The notes: generated from the letters alone by a model not told the origin. DNA of 64,000 nt from Larix kaempferi (GCA_027924585.1 BSBM01000047.1:24558501-24622500); one strand, 5' to 3'. Counted from the stretch's first letter, positions 48,718-60,372 are shown. Made by a program: numbers and translations.

Positions 48718-49537
48718 AATCATAAACATACGAATTTATATTTGATTTATCATTTATGATTCACATGAAGATTAAGCAATAGGAAATTATTTTCTCTGTT
48801 TTATATAATCTTATTCATTATTTTGTCACATGGATTGTCCTAGTAATCTCTAGCATACTTGAATTCATGTAATTGAATTCCATGAATCATGTGTCGAACA
48901 TACTTAAAAAAAGAGTTGAATGATATGCCTGACATACAAGGTCATAGGTAAGTCATTCCTTATTTGACTTTGATTACGAAGTCCCTTTTGAAATATGTTG
49001 CATAGCGCTTAATGGTATTTCTAGATTTGGTAGATTTGTGAAATAAGCAGAGGGCAGGGAATGCAGAAGAAACAACTTATTATCTCATTTGAAATCAATG
49101 TTATATTTGATGAAGTGTGCATTCATTATAATGTTAGATTCTTGCCACCATTATATATCATTGAGCTAAATTTATGATTTTTTTCAAGAAGATTCTTCTC
49201 CATGGTTCATTTTGTGTTTCATGTTGCCTTTAGTTAAATGATTTTTTTGGTATTTCAGTGACAAAGGGTTGCGGATCCTTCTATGTGAGTTTTCTCCCAG
49301 TTTAGTATCACGTGAGGCTTTTCGATAGTTGTTAGTCCCAACAATTTTTTTTATAGTTGTAGATCAATTTTAAAATGACATTTGCAGGTCATAGGTGGGG
49401 TATCCCAAGTTCACTGGATGGATTTCAAAGGAGATTGGAACATTATATGTGGGCATAATTTGAATTCACTGAAAGATCCGTTAATAGACATCAAAGAATA
49501 AACATAATTTTGGTATGAATACCATCTCACAATTGAA

Positions 49538-49597
49538 GCATTAGCTCAATTGGTAAAGGTATTGTGTGTGAGAACATGAGGTTCTGAAATACTCTTA
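49538..49597 (+). ncRNA. tRNA-like SINE head
   Basis: An A-box match TAGCTCAATTGG (49542-49553) is followed 26 bp later by a B-box-like GGTTCTGAAAT (49580-49590), degenerate at the usual CGA. The spacing fits a tRNA-derived promoter. The downstream body and tail of a SINE were not identified. Confidence 0.35.
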
Positions 49598-51334
49598 GAG
49601 ATAGTTTGCAAAAAAAAATTGCAGGTACTTTTCCAGCCGTGGTCTTCCATTTGCAGGTATAGTGAGAAAGAAGAAAGCTCATCCACCATTTCTAAACATT
49701 CACCCTTTTTCCTGTCCAGATAATAGTATTGGAACTTATGCATAAAATAGTGAAAGATGTGTATTTACTTGAAAACTGCATCTTTACTTGAAGAATGATG
49801 TAGCCCCCTAATAATAGAAAATGTCTTCATTGCTCTAGGAAAGTATAGTTTCATAAAGTAGGAAATGACATATATTTCATGCAATTCTACATAGCCATTA
49901 CACCATGTGTATCTGTGCGTGGTTGTGAAGAGATGTTCAATTAGATTAAAAATGTGTACAAAGCATTATATTGTTACCATTAAGGGCCATCATAATAGAG
50001 ACATGCTTATATTTATGACAACATAAAGCTAATGCTTCTAAGAAGCAAATGCTAGGTTATTAGCCTACCAAACCAATGGTCAAAGGCCTTTTGAAGTGTT
50101 ATATTGTCTATAAATTTCAGGCATAGATTTATTTGTGCTAGAATCATAATAATACGTATGTACAATCCACCAACCTTTTACATGGATCCATTCTACAGGA
50201 TTGCATATATGGTTATAGGAAAAACACACAAATTCTAACATTCATATGCATTTGTTATGGGATTCTTGCAAATACAATCAATATTAGCAATGTGAGGTTG
50301 TTCTCATTGATACAAAAATGAATCTTCCCATTACACATTCAAGCAACAATTTTTCCATCTACAATTGAAACTGGGGACAATTTCTTCCCAAGGAGGGAGG
50401 AAATGATGAGCACTATGGGGTTAAAGTGCTTATCACACGTAAATATGAGTTTTGTCCTTCGTAATTTTGTCTTATAGTATGCTTCATCTTAAGGGGTTTC
50501 ATTTCTAGTGGAATGTACCTCCCATCTAGCCTTCTAGGTGCCACCTGTAATTTGTAATCCCCTCTAGAGATTCCTTTGGGTAATGTTTGTCCAATTGAGG
50601 CCTTTGCCTATATAAGGGCTTTTAATTATAGGATCTATGCATCTTGCAGACCTCCCAAGACACTGTGATGACATGGTTTCCTAATAAGCGTAGATTTACA
50701 TTTGAGTTCTCAGCTTAGCTAGCTCAACAATAAATCATCTAAACTTGGGGGTTATCTTGTCTTTTGCAGTTGTAATATAATTTAGTTTTTTCATAAGCCC
50801 AACAAGTTACTCCTTGATAGATTAGAGTCTTTCCCCTATTACTAATTATAAGATGTCCATTATAAGATGCCTTCATGTTGACTGGAGCATTATTTTGTCT
50901 TCTGTTTATATTTTTTGTAAGTATTAACCTGAGAAGTTGTAGTGTCCATGTTCTTCTAGGTATTACACCTTGTTTTCCAACCAGAAATTTTAAGACATCT
51001 CAACTTCCATCTTGGATAACTATGACCTTAATTTATGGTTAGATTGTATAATTTTTTCCCAGTTAATTTGCCATTGATCAAGTAGAAGTCCTATATATTG
51101 TAATGATTAGGAACATAATTTCCATCCTATCATTTCTAGCTCTAATTGATTCATCATGGACACAGATTTAAGTTTTAGAAAGATATAGCATTACAAGAAA
51201 CATGTATTTAGTTAATACATAACACATGTTTATGTGAGTCGGAAAAAATCATGTTGTAAACCTATCTGAATTTGAAACACAAGTTCAAATCTTCTAACTA
51301 ATCTCTTTCATGTATTGATGAAATATTTGTGCAG

Positions 51335-52000
51335 TATCCGAGTTAGCCCAAGATGACTCAGCAAGGAACATTGTAGATATAATCTTCCAGTTGGTTAAAA
51401 AAGGAAACACCTTGAAAGATAGAAAGGGTTATGAAAATCCACAACAGCCAGAAGACCATCAACAAATTTGAATATTACAGAGACATGGTAAAGGCCAAAG
51501 CCAACAAGTCAGCCAAGAAGCACCCAATGTGCATAGCAGATGGTAACGAATTGCTTCGTTTCTACTGCATTACATTCACTTGTTCACATGGCATGAATGG
51601 GTTAACTAACCTATGTATTTTTCCATCCTATAATGTTTGCAATATCATCCAACATGGATTCTCCTCAAAAGTTGAGAATGGGAAAGGAATTTACACAACA
51701 CCAAGCAGTGGAAAATCCCATGATTCCATTGAGGTATCAGAGGGGGATGAATCAAAGCATAAGAGAGCAATGCTACTTTGGGGTTATTGTCGGGCGGGTT
51801 AACAAGTCACAAGACCCAGATGAGTGTTTCAATGGTGGATATGATTCATTATCGTGGCAGGAAGGAATCTACTCTAATATGGATGAGTTGTTTGTGTTTA
51901 ATCCTAAGGCAGTGCTTCCTTGTTTAAGGTCTAAAAAAAGCCGACTGTTTTATCTTTTAGGTATACTGATTGGCCCATTTCTTGTGTTTGGACTTATTTT
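51335..52000 (+). pseudogene. C2H2-like zinc finger / PARP-like plant protein, decayed 3' exon
   Basis: After a good acceptor (TTTGTGCAG at 51334), translation in three successive frames follows the conserved C-terminal part of the plant C2H2-like family (relatives of Arabidopsis At1g75710 and At4g27240). In order: VSELAQDDSARNIVDIIFQ; then KIHNSQKTINKFEYYRDMVK, KKHPMCIADGNELLRFYC, FSSKVENGKGIYTTPSSGK and HDSIEVSEGDE; then VIVGRVNKSQDPDE, GGYDSL, IYSNMDELFVFNPKAVLPCL. Frameshifts occur near 51400 and near 51770-51780. The family's expected end after LPC is replaced by an unrelated hydrophobic run. The N-terminal zinc finger exon was not found. Either a pseudogene or a sequence error; two shifts favour a pseudogene. 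Confidence 0.8.
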
Positions 52001-52200
52001 AGTTGGATGTCATATTTGTTTGTGGTTTTGTAAGCAACCGCACACCCTGATCTTCTTGTTTTCCCTCTTTCATTTCTCTAAATCCATTGTAAGAGTGGAT
52101 GTTGATAGAGTATTTGGATTATTTGGGCAGATTAATACCTTCAGCGTGCTCATTATTACTTGTTTGCATAGTGACCTGATATTAGGAAGCTGATAAGAGT

Positions 52201-52589
52201 GTATAGAGTTGGCAACATCTTGCTGCAATGCTATGACTGGTGCTTGTTCCCAATGGTTTGAATATTTTCACCTACAGGAGAGGATTCATTGTGACCGCTG
52301 AATATGCAGATGATGTACATGTAATTAGTTATAGAAAGGCCAATAGATTAATACAAAGTTGTGCTATCAAAGACACTGATTTGGTTATGCACTTGTATGA
52401 TATATATTCAAATTCATGATTATGTTTTTGTTTTTCAGTCTTGCTAATTCCTCTCAATTTTGGAGTGGGGTAAGCTATAACACCAATTCTATTGCCAGCT
52501 TGCCTAATTTCCACTATTTCTGATGGCATTGCGAATTGGCGTTCACATTCAATTTCACTGGTAAAACTAAAAAAATAGAGTCCATAACG
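52201..52589. other. Unassigned
   Basis: No recognisable domain on either strand; a minus-strand frame at 52529-52329 is open but unidentified. Confidence 0.3.
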
Positions 52590-53000
52590 ATACTTGTGTT
52601 TCCCGTTCTAGGACGCATGTAGTATCAGATGAATCGATGAAATCGTTTGGGGAAATCCAGATCCCGGAAATGGTTTGTCTGGTGGGCAATGGGAATTCGA
52701 ATGGCAGGGTGGCGGGCAAGGCGAATTTGAATGGAATTGGGATGCAGGCTGACTCCGAGTTCACCAACCCCTCCAACCTGCATTAACTCATTCACGTGGA
52801 CGTCGAGGAAGGAGGGGCGGAGTTGACACTTAAGGATCGCATCAGTGTCAGGGGGGATCGCAAAGGTGTCAGGGATCGCGAGGGTGTAAGGACGAGGGGA
52901 CAGGGGACCGGTGCCAGAGTGGGGTTGATGGCCACCGGACGATTTCACCGTCCGAGCGAAATCTTCGCTCTTATAGACAACTCCCTTTATAATAAGTTGT
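52590..53000. promoter_or_regulatory. CpG-dense, GC-rich patch with two adjacent hairpins
   Basis: Much richer in G, C and CpG than anything else between 36 and 60 kb. Both strands have open frames (plus 52796-53002, minus 52948-52625), neither with a known domain. Two perfect 6 bp stems lie side by side: CGGACG/CGTCCG around 52937-52954 and AGCGAA/TTCGCT at about 52955-52970. On the minus strand TATTATAAAGG lies just outside. It may be a promoter or first exon of a nearby gene, or a young insertion not yet depleted of CpG. Confidence 0.35.
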
Positions 53001-54572
53001 AACAGTTGTATAACCCGTTCCTTATTCTTCTTCTTTCCTTAGCACTTTGTTAGAAATAAATTGAATAGAATTTAATGAATGCTTGTGATTTTAGTTTTCT
53101 AACATTGTCATCTTGTTTTAAAGGTTCTAAGAGATGCCATTGTAATATGGTCTGTCCAAAAGTATATAACCTAATTATAATTTAAGGTATATTCGGCATG
53201 CATGGCCATAATTTCTTAATGTTTAAAATTATGGGGAACTGCTTATTAGTATCAAAATATTTAAATCAATTGGTGAATGTTAAAATTTATTAGGCCTCGG
53301 TGATGGATATAATTTGAGACTTATTTATTGATGTTGAATTTAATTTTCTAATGTAAAAAGGGAGTTTATATTATTGGTTCTCACCAGGGTGGTGGGAGAA
53401 GACGATTATTACATTGGATGTAAAAATTCCCATTCCATTTAGTAGTCATAATTATAATGATTGCTTCAAGGAGGCAGAGGAATAGAAAAGCTAATAAATT
53501 GGTAAATGTGGGGAGCAACCTATGATTTAAGAAATTTAAGTTATTTCCATTTGTGGATGGGTTAAAAATGAAGGTTTTATTTGAATATCAAGGTCAGTGG
53601 TCTGGGGTGCCTTCCCTGGCTGCTTCACATTCTGGTATGACATGGCTATTCCAGATGCCATTATGATATGATTATTTCTGGTTGCTATATGGCATGGTGT
53701 TTGAGTTGACTGTATGATGTGGTTGTTATGGGTTTTGGCGATGTGAATGTTCCAAATTTCAATTGTGTGGCTATTTCAATTCTAGTATGGTGGCATTTGA
53801 AGATTTCATCTAAAGTTGAAGGAACTGGAGTGTTGCAATTTGGCATGCAATCAAGGTTGCCTAGGAAGAGCAACATGCCATGAGGCAGAATGTCATAAAA
53901 CTGGTGGAAGATTATGATGTTTCGGACATTAGGATGAGTAGCTTGATAACAACACAAGGTGTTATAAAAGTTAATGGTGTTGTTAGTTTCCCGTGTGCCT
54001 TGGGTCATTGATTCAAGGCATCAAATCCATTGATTTGAGTTTAGAGTTTTGGTGGGATATTGAATTTGACAATGTCTAGAGAAATATTAGGGTAATCAAT
54101 CTCCTCCTCTGTAATTTATGGATTTATTTTCCTTCTTTTTGGAAAAAAGATATTGTTTAAATTGTCCAATACCTACTTTAAACGTCCTGCAAGATGTTGC
54201 TATGATTTCTTCTATCCAAATATATCTAATGTATTTTTACTAAGATCGATAGATGGCCGTTGTCAAATGTCCATTGTTTGAATTCTAGAACTACTGGGGG
54301 CTTGTTTGTTAATGTGGAAAAATATTATGCTTGTTGTTTAGAAGCATTGAAACTCAGTACTGAGATCCATTAGTTAATTTTCAGAATTCCTAGGACTTGA
54401 GCATTACTATGGAGAACTATTTTATAAATAGATGGCACTTATTGCTTGATATTCTAACTTGTTTGGACTTATTCATAATTCTAGGTAAATGTTAAGGACT
54501 CGAGATTTATTTAGATTTCACAATTTTTGAAATTTAAGGTTAATGTTCTTATTTCAATGTTTTTTTTATTAG
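53001..54572. other. Unassigned AT-rich sequence
   Basis: A 107-codon minus-strand frame (54008-53685) has no recognisable domain. It could be intron if the exon-like blocks downstream belong to a real gene. Confidence 0.3.
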
Positions 54573-54670
54573 GATGGGTGTGTACATTCACGATTATCTA
54601 ATAAAGTGAAATATCCATTCATCTGCCAAGACATTTATTACAAAGGAAAAAGCTTCTACATAACTAGTAG
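54573..54670 (+). CDS. Candidate internal exon 1 of an unknown gene
   Basis: A pyrimidine-rich acceptor (TTTTTTTATTAG) precedes and a strong donor (AG then GTAAGC) follows 98 bp that are open in one frame: 32 codons plus two bases. Its peptide includes CVHSRLSNKVKYPFICQDI and YYKGKSFYITS. The leftover bases join in phase with the block at 55112, giving a continuous peptide. No family recognised. Splice signals and phase agree, but without transcript data a chance match is possible. Confidence 0.35.
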
Positions 54671-55111
54671 GTAAGCAATCCCCATGAATTAGCATTCAAT
54701 TTTTCATGGTTACTCTGTATCTTAAACTAATTCTATGCATTTTACTTCTAATATATTTTACAATAAGGAAACAATACATGCATTCCTTTAGATTTGTTTC
54801 AGTCTCTATTATGTAGGTTTTATATTGATTCTGTGTGCTTTGTCTACAATACAAAAATGCCCGCTTTCTTTCAATTTGGACCAGGAATTTTAGTCTCTTA
54901 TATCATTCACAATAAAACATGCTTGCTTGCATGTCTTATGAGTTGCTTGGTGGTCTGTCTTTTTTTAATTTTTTGGTACACTTTAGTAATGGTTAATAAT
55001 TTTGGTTCCATTTAAACATAAATTTTATGTATTTCAATTTCCTTCAAGGTATTAATATTTTATTATTTTTATTTTCCTGGTTTGTCTCTTAATATATCTG
55101 ATTTATATCAG

Positions 55112-55189
55112 AAAAGATACTGGAATCCTATCATTTGGCTCAGGGGTATCTGTATGTTTTTTCTATTCTAAGATATTCAAATCAAGTTG
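55112..55189 (+). CDS. Candidate internal exon 2 of the same unknown gene
   Basis: Acceptor TTTATATCAG, 78 bp, then donor GTAAGT. It continues the frame of 54573-54670 across the splice (phase 2 in, phase 2 out). The peptide includes DTGILSFGSGVSVCFFYSK. A third acceptor at 55280 (TATGGTATGCAG) again opens in phase, to a TAA at 55405-55407, but sequence there may already belong to the decayed hAT element. Confidence 0.33.
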
Positions 55190-55749
55190 GTAAGTAGTCA
55201 TTCTTAGAAATATCCATCTTTTGTTCTTTTTTATGTAATTTATGAATTATACAATGTTACACCAAATTTATGGTATGCAGGGATGCATACACAATATATC
55301 TGGATATTGCTCCCCCTATTTGTTTTAGGGGATGGCAAGATATGTTGGGAACACGACACAAGGGACCCTGCCCCAAATATATAAAATATACTAATTTTAA
55401 AACTTAAACAATAATTGTTATCTATTAGTATTATCTTTTATTATCCTCATACATTGAACAATGAACCACATGAAACATTAAAATTTGAAAACAAGAACGT
55501 CATGATACATTATAGGATGATACATTAAATAGGCCAATTAAATTTTGCACATTTTGACATTTAATGGATCACTATGTTTCAGATATCTCATATAGCAAGG
55601 TCTAAAGAACAATAAAAATGAAACATAAATACAAAGGCCTATATACCAAAGCAACAAAATGTCAAAATCATAGATGTAAATACATGGAAAATATGTCACT
55701 AGCTAGCTGCAAGACTTAATTCAAAATTTTGTTGTGATTTCTCTTCTAC

Positions 55750-56590
55750 TAATTTCTCTTCTCCATATGAGCGTCCTCTTGGGTAGCATCCTCCAAATTA
55801 ATACCCCATCGAGTGGTTGGTCTCTACAAATACTCATGTGTCTACCTATGGTGAAGATTGCAAAGCACTTCGCATATCAACAGACTTTTCTACTCTCCTA
55901 GAGGTAAGTTTGTTCTTCTTGACATTTTGAAACCCCTCTTTCACCTTTAGGAGGCACTCTTCTATGCCCCTCTATATACCATTTGGGGTTAAGCGCATAA
56001 GTTCCCTATGTAATGATGTTCATGGTGTATCGTCTATGTTGAATGATGGGATGAATCTCCAATGTGTAGAACTCTAATGTAGGGTACCTAGCATGAATGC
56101 AAAATTCATAAGACCATAATATTTTGTGTCTACATATCTAATGGCCTCTGCTATAGCGCTTACTGAAGGCACTGCAAGTATTTGCAAGACACCAACCAAT
56201 CATTGAAGCTTCACCTTCTTGCCTCATTTGACTTCGAATCTGGCCATCTAGGCCATTCCATGCTCGCAACCATTTGTGTCAATGCCTCCTGCAGCTCAAG
56301 CATCATCTCTAACCAAAGGAAGTAGTTTCCATATCTAGTCTCTGTGGGCTTTAGGTGTTCCTTCCTCATGTATTCCTTGTAAATAACCAATGAAGCATGG
56401 TGGTTGCAAATGAATGGGATGAATCTCCAGTGTGTAGAACTCCAATGTAGGGTACCTAGCATGAATGCAAAATTCATAAGACTAGTAGATTTTATGTCTA
56501 CATATCTAATGGCCTATGCTATAGGGCTTACTGAAGGCACCACAAGTATTGCAAGGTGCCAACCAATCATTGAAGCTTCACCTGCAAGTT
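55750..56590 (-). pseudogene. hAT transposase (DUF659-type) remnant with internal duplication
   Basis: The minus-strand frame 56477-56211 reads HLKPTETRYGNYFLWLEMML, QEALTQMVASMEWPRW. This resembles the region of plant DUF659 hAT transposases after the second catalytic Asp, where a TRF(A/G)-type motif is followed by a helix ending in EW. Further broken pieces with alanine-asparagine-tyrosine-like C-terminal motifs lie at 56200-55780. Stops and frameshifts are frequent. A 169 bp block is present twice (56048-56216 and 56416-56583), so part of the gene is duplicated. No terminal repeats were located. Confidence 0.5.
56048..56583. repeat. Direct repeat of ~169 bp, copies 368 bp apart
   Basis: Copy 1 at 56048-56216 and copy 2 at 56416-56583, both from GGGATGAATCTCC to TTCACCT, with scattered differences. 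The spacer holds the best-preserved hAT transposase relic. Confidence 0.88.
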
Positions 56591-57050
56591 TGTGCCTTGG
56601 AGAATGAAATGCTAATGATTGGACATTGCACTTTAAATTATTGTGGTAAATTGTTCCTCTGTCACTGGTGTTATTGCTAGTGTATTCAAATTAGCAGTTG
56701 CATGATTTGACTAAGTTATTTACCATGACAAAATTAAACTCTAGCATTTGAAGAATGAGGTGCTTTTGTATTATGTAATCCCATCATGTGTAAATTGAAT
56801 GCCTTTAGTTTATACACACATGTAGACTCAAGTACCTCGTCACACCTACATATAAGTGGATATGGTACTTCTCCTTCTATGTTTGTGTCTGTGTTTAGGT
56901 TGAAATGTGGTCTTCCTTATGGTTTCCTAAGTTCTTATATTGCATTTTAGCAAAACAAACAGACATAGTCTTCAATATTTTGCTCCAATCTCAATTCAAA
57001 TGCCATCAGTTAATCCTTATAGTGTATACACATTCTTTGTTTGGTTGTAG

Positions 57051-57212
57051 ACCAACATTCTAGGTGATAGCGTTGAAGAGTCAAGCAAGTCCAAGTCTGA
57101 GGTAAATGATCATGATGGCAAAGAAAGTGGAGAGGTATTTGAACCGCTGTTGCTTACATCACTATTTCTGATGGCTGGAATATTAATTTGTATGTTTGTT
57201 TTATTTGCTTGA
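57051..57212 (+). CDS. Candidate terminal exon with C-terminal membrane helix
   Basis: Acceptor TTGGTTGTAG ends at 57050 and is followed by 53 open codons to a TGA at 57210-57212. The first half is acidic and hydrophilic (SVEESSKSKSEVNDHDGKES). The second is a clear hydrophobic segment of about 20 residues (LLLTSLFLMAGILICMFVLF) right at the end, as in tail-anchored or type-II membrane proteins. It could belong with the exon-like blocks at 54573 and 55112, though one more exon would be needed to fix the phase. An internal donor-like GAG-GTATTT at about 57136 offers an alternative. No family recognised. Confidence 0.35.
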   Translation, partial: TNILGDSVEESSKSKSEVNDHDGKESGEVFEPLLLTSLFLMAGILICMFVLFA

Positions 57213-58613
57213 CACTAACTTGGTTCTTTTTTATTTCTTTCGGGATGATGATCAAGAGTAAATATCTCAATGGCCTCTCTTAAGATGGCCTTGTATTAGC
57301 GTTCGAATTAAAGTTGGAAGACTTTGTAACATGACTAATTGACTACCGATAGATGATTTGTTATATCCTACCTTATTTTTTAGGGAGCATAGAATAAGGA
57401 AATTCTATCGTTGGAAGTGTATGCCTTGGGTACTTCACATACATAGTTATTCATGAACTTGTTATTAAGTACTATGATCATGTTATTAATGTTTTCAAAA
57501 ACATGGATTAGGTATCATACATACAATGTTTTCTTTTATATATTTATGTTCACATGTATCATGTATTTAGTGTATCCATTTTGATGTGTTTTTGGTATGC
57601 ATGTGATGAATGTCTCATAACATGCTTTATCAGATCAGATAGGCACCATGTCTTATAAATATGTTATGGTGAGCTATTGGGAGATTCAATGATGATCTAT
57701 GCCTTGGTAGTGCTTGGTTTGTCATTAGGTCTTGGCAATGCTTGCTTTGTTTGCACCCTTGATGGCTAGGCTTTGGGTGCACGTGCAATACCTTATTGAA
57801 GGATGACATTTTTCATAATATATGGATTCCTAAACAAAGAAAAACAAAAACTTGATCGCTATTGCTACTTCCCATAACAACATATTTTGTACAAGGGAGA
57901 ACCAACTTTAGAGCTACTTACATGTGAAGAAAAACTAAATTTTATTTGTTTCTCTTTTATGTCAATACAAACCATTTTGTTCACTCCAAATAGGTTTTAA
58001 TTGTCCTTCCCTACTCTACTTTTTTCCCCTTTTTCGACGTTCCTTTGCACCTCTTGAGGCAATTGCTAGTATTTAGAATGTTAAAATGTTTGAAAATATT
58101 TTTTAAAAATATTTATATTTCTAAAAAATATATATTCATTTTAGAAATATCTAATAATTATTTAAAATAAAATAACTTTAATTTAAATAATTTAACCTTA
58201 AAAAATATTTGAAAAAAAAACCACTTAATTAAAAAAATAAACATTTGAAAAAAAACCACTTAATTAAAAAAATTAACCCAATTGCTATCACTATGTATCT
58301 AAAGGGATCCAATTTCTTCAGGTGTAATTTTTTTTTAATCTTAAACTCAATAAATTTGATACCTCTCTTGCTTGCTTGATAGATTCCAATTTAAGTTTTA
58401 ATTTCCAACCTCTCCCCATACTGATTTATAAAATACATTACTAGTCTTGATGTAATTACATCCAACCTGTAATAAATAAATATTGTTTGATATCATATCG
58501 TCGAGATTATAACTCTCGTTCCAATTTGCCACATGGAAATGCTAATAACCATAATAGATGTCACCGAGAAAAATCTGTTTATTCATTGTGAATCGTTTTT
58601 TGATTTCGAAAGG
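57213..58613. other. Unassigned; upstream region of the dehydratase gene
   Basis: AT-rich, including a low-complexity part at 58080-58275 with a duplicated ~37 bp A-rich block (58202-58275). The 150 bp before the ATG at 58614 would hold the promoter and 5' UTR; no clear TATA box stands out. Confidence 0.4.
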
Positions 58614-58928
58614 ATGCGTTCGATGTTAATGAAAGCATTTCGGAGCACCCCTCTCTGCATCTCATCTCTATTTGCCCCGTCCATCACAGTAACAATTACA
58701 CGAGCATTTCTCTCGACCTCGTTGAATACCCAGTTAAAGGAAGGGGACACTCTGAGGGTTGAAAGGGCTTTTAGCCATGAAGAAGTATTGACTTATTCAC
58801 AGCTTAGCCATGATAGCAACCCCATTCATTTGGACACTTCAAGTGCTCAGAGGGCAGGATTCAAAGACACAGTGGTTCACGGAATGCTCTATGCTGGCCT
58901 TTTCCCCAGTCTAATAGCCTCCCACTTC
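58614..58928 (+). CDS. Mitochondrial hydroxyacyl-thioester dehydratase (MaoC-like), exon 1
   Basis: The 105 codons encode a hot-dog-fold hydratase resembling plant mitochondrial 3-hydroxyacyl-thioester dehydratase (Arabidopsis At5g60335 type), which dehydrates 3-hydroxyacyl-ACP in mitochondrial fatty acid synthesis. Residues 1-40 are basic and Ser/Thr/Leu-rich without acidic residues, fitting a mitochondrial presequence. The MaoC signature is LSHDSNPIHLD, with the putative catalytic pair Asp67 and His72, then AGFKDTVVHGML. The exon ends after SHF at a strong donor (GTAAGT, 58929). The start at 58614 was preferred to the upstream in-frame ATG at 58539 because it begins the presequence. The second half of the domain is not found up to 60 kb, so the intron is long or the copy is a fragment. 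Confidence 0.82.
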
Positions 58929-60065
58929 GTAAGTAACTTCGGACATTTATTTTTGAAGACGTTAATTTCAGATGCAAGAAATTTGAATTTCTGAATAACC
59001 ACTCTGTTGTCCTGAAGCTATTATTCTGAGTTATTGTATTTAGGGAAACATCTGTCTTAACTCCATTTTTGCACAATTGATCTTGGGCTTTAAACTGTAT
59101 TTGGGCTTAAAGAAAGTTCCTACATTCGAGTCCAGAAAATAGTCTCAGGGTGCTTACCCCACCAACAGTGCAGATAATTTTAATTTTAGGAATTCACATT
59201 CAAGCAAGGACATTACTTTGAACTATCACCTGGCTTGAATTCCTTCACTGAAGTATAACTCGAACAATGTGAATCAAAGTCCAGTTGCTATGATTTCGGA
59301 AAATTCGATTTTGAGCTGGCAAAGTTCAGGGCTGAAACTTAACTCCATGCTTTACTGGGCACCCACCTTTTCACTGTGGCTTGGAAGGTCTGCATTAATT
59401 GTTTATGAATTTTCAATGACTACAGTGGATCCGCTTAATATTTAGTATTAAAATATCCCTGTGGTTGCTACCGTGACAGCGCGAGTTCTTCTTGTTCAGG
59501 GTAATAATAAGGTCATGCTCGGTTTAAGGATCTACCCATTTGAAAATCTGGGTCTTTTATCACATAGATTGACGAATCAAGGATTTTGAACCAACTATGG
59601 ACTTCTATGTCACCCATAATGAGAAATGGGTAATGCCCATGAAACAAGAAATGGGGTCAGAGGGTTTTCAATACCCTAAAGATACAATTCACAATGTAAA
59701 TGAAATTAGATTAACATTTTCACATCATAATGGAGTAGAGAACAATGGATCACATCATATGATATAATTTAGCTAATTATGAACTAGAATAATCGCATTC
59801 ACATCATAATAGTCTATTGATTCCTCATTTCACTATCTATAAAATTGGAAAGACAATAATTTGTTTTGGTAGTGTGTTCAATCCGTTGTTTAATGACTTG
59901 GCTCCACCTGCAAATGAAGTGTCGTCATTGACTTTGGTTGCCATGTATTTTTGTTATGCTGTACAAAATATGTAGTGTACATGAGATTTGAAAATGTTAC
60001 CACATACAAGATATAGAATGCTCCACACTTTTATTAGTAGCAAAACCCTTAAGGTATGGCAACAC
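58929..60065. other. Probable intron of the dehydratase gene, or unassigned
   Basis: Begins with the donor GTAAGT. No downstream exon of the MaoC domain was recognised here on the plus strand. AT-rich, otherwise featureless. Confidence 0.4.
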
Positions 60066-60372
60066 CAATGTTGCACGACTCAGACTCGATAAAGACTCGG
60101 CTGGCACTTGACTCGTCAACTTAGGAAAGACCCGGGATAGACTCGACAAGACTTGGCAAATAGAAAAAAAACTTAAAATATGGAACCTAGTATGGACTCT
60201 TAATATGTATTATCCTTAAATTATTATAATTTTATAATTTATTCTCATTTCATATAATATATATTGTCCTAAAGTAAACATAAAGCATATACTATATTAT
60301 ACTATGTAGACAGATCCTTTATCTAAACAATAGCATTATAAAACCAGAATATACTGTATTATATGATGTATA
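60066..60372. mobile_element. hAT element end (fragment)
   Basis: Begins CAATGTTGCACGACTC, the hAT-type terminus also seen at 62063 and, complemented, at 27139. The first 100 bp contain five ACTCG or ACTTG motifs. The preceding 8 bp (GGCAACAC, 60058-60065) would be the target duplication. The other end is not seen; the LTR element at 60373 appears to cut it. Confidence 0.5.

Larger units (their letters stand above)
48370..51334. other. Unassigned AT-rich sequence
   Basis: Holds the 57 bp duplication at 48604-48717 and a SINE-like head at 49538-49597. The part just before 51335 ends in a splice acceptor (TTTGTGCAG), so some of this may be intron of the C2H2-like gene relic. No other gene supported. 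Confidence 0.4.
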
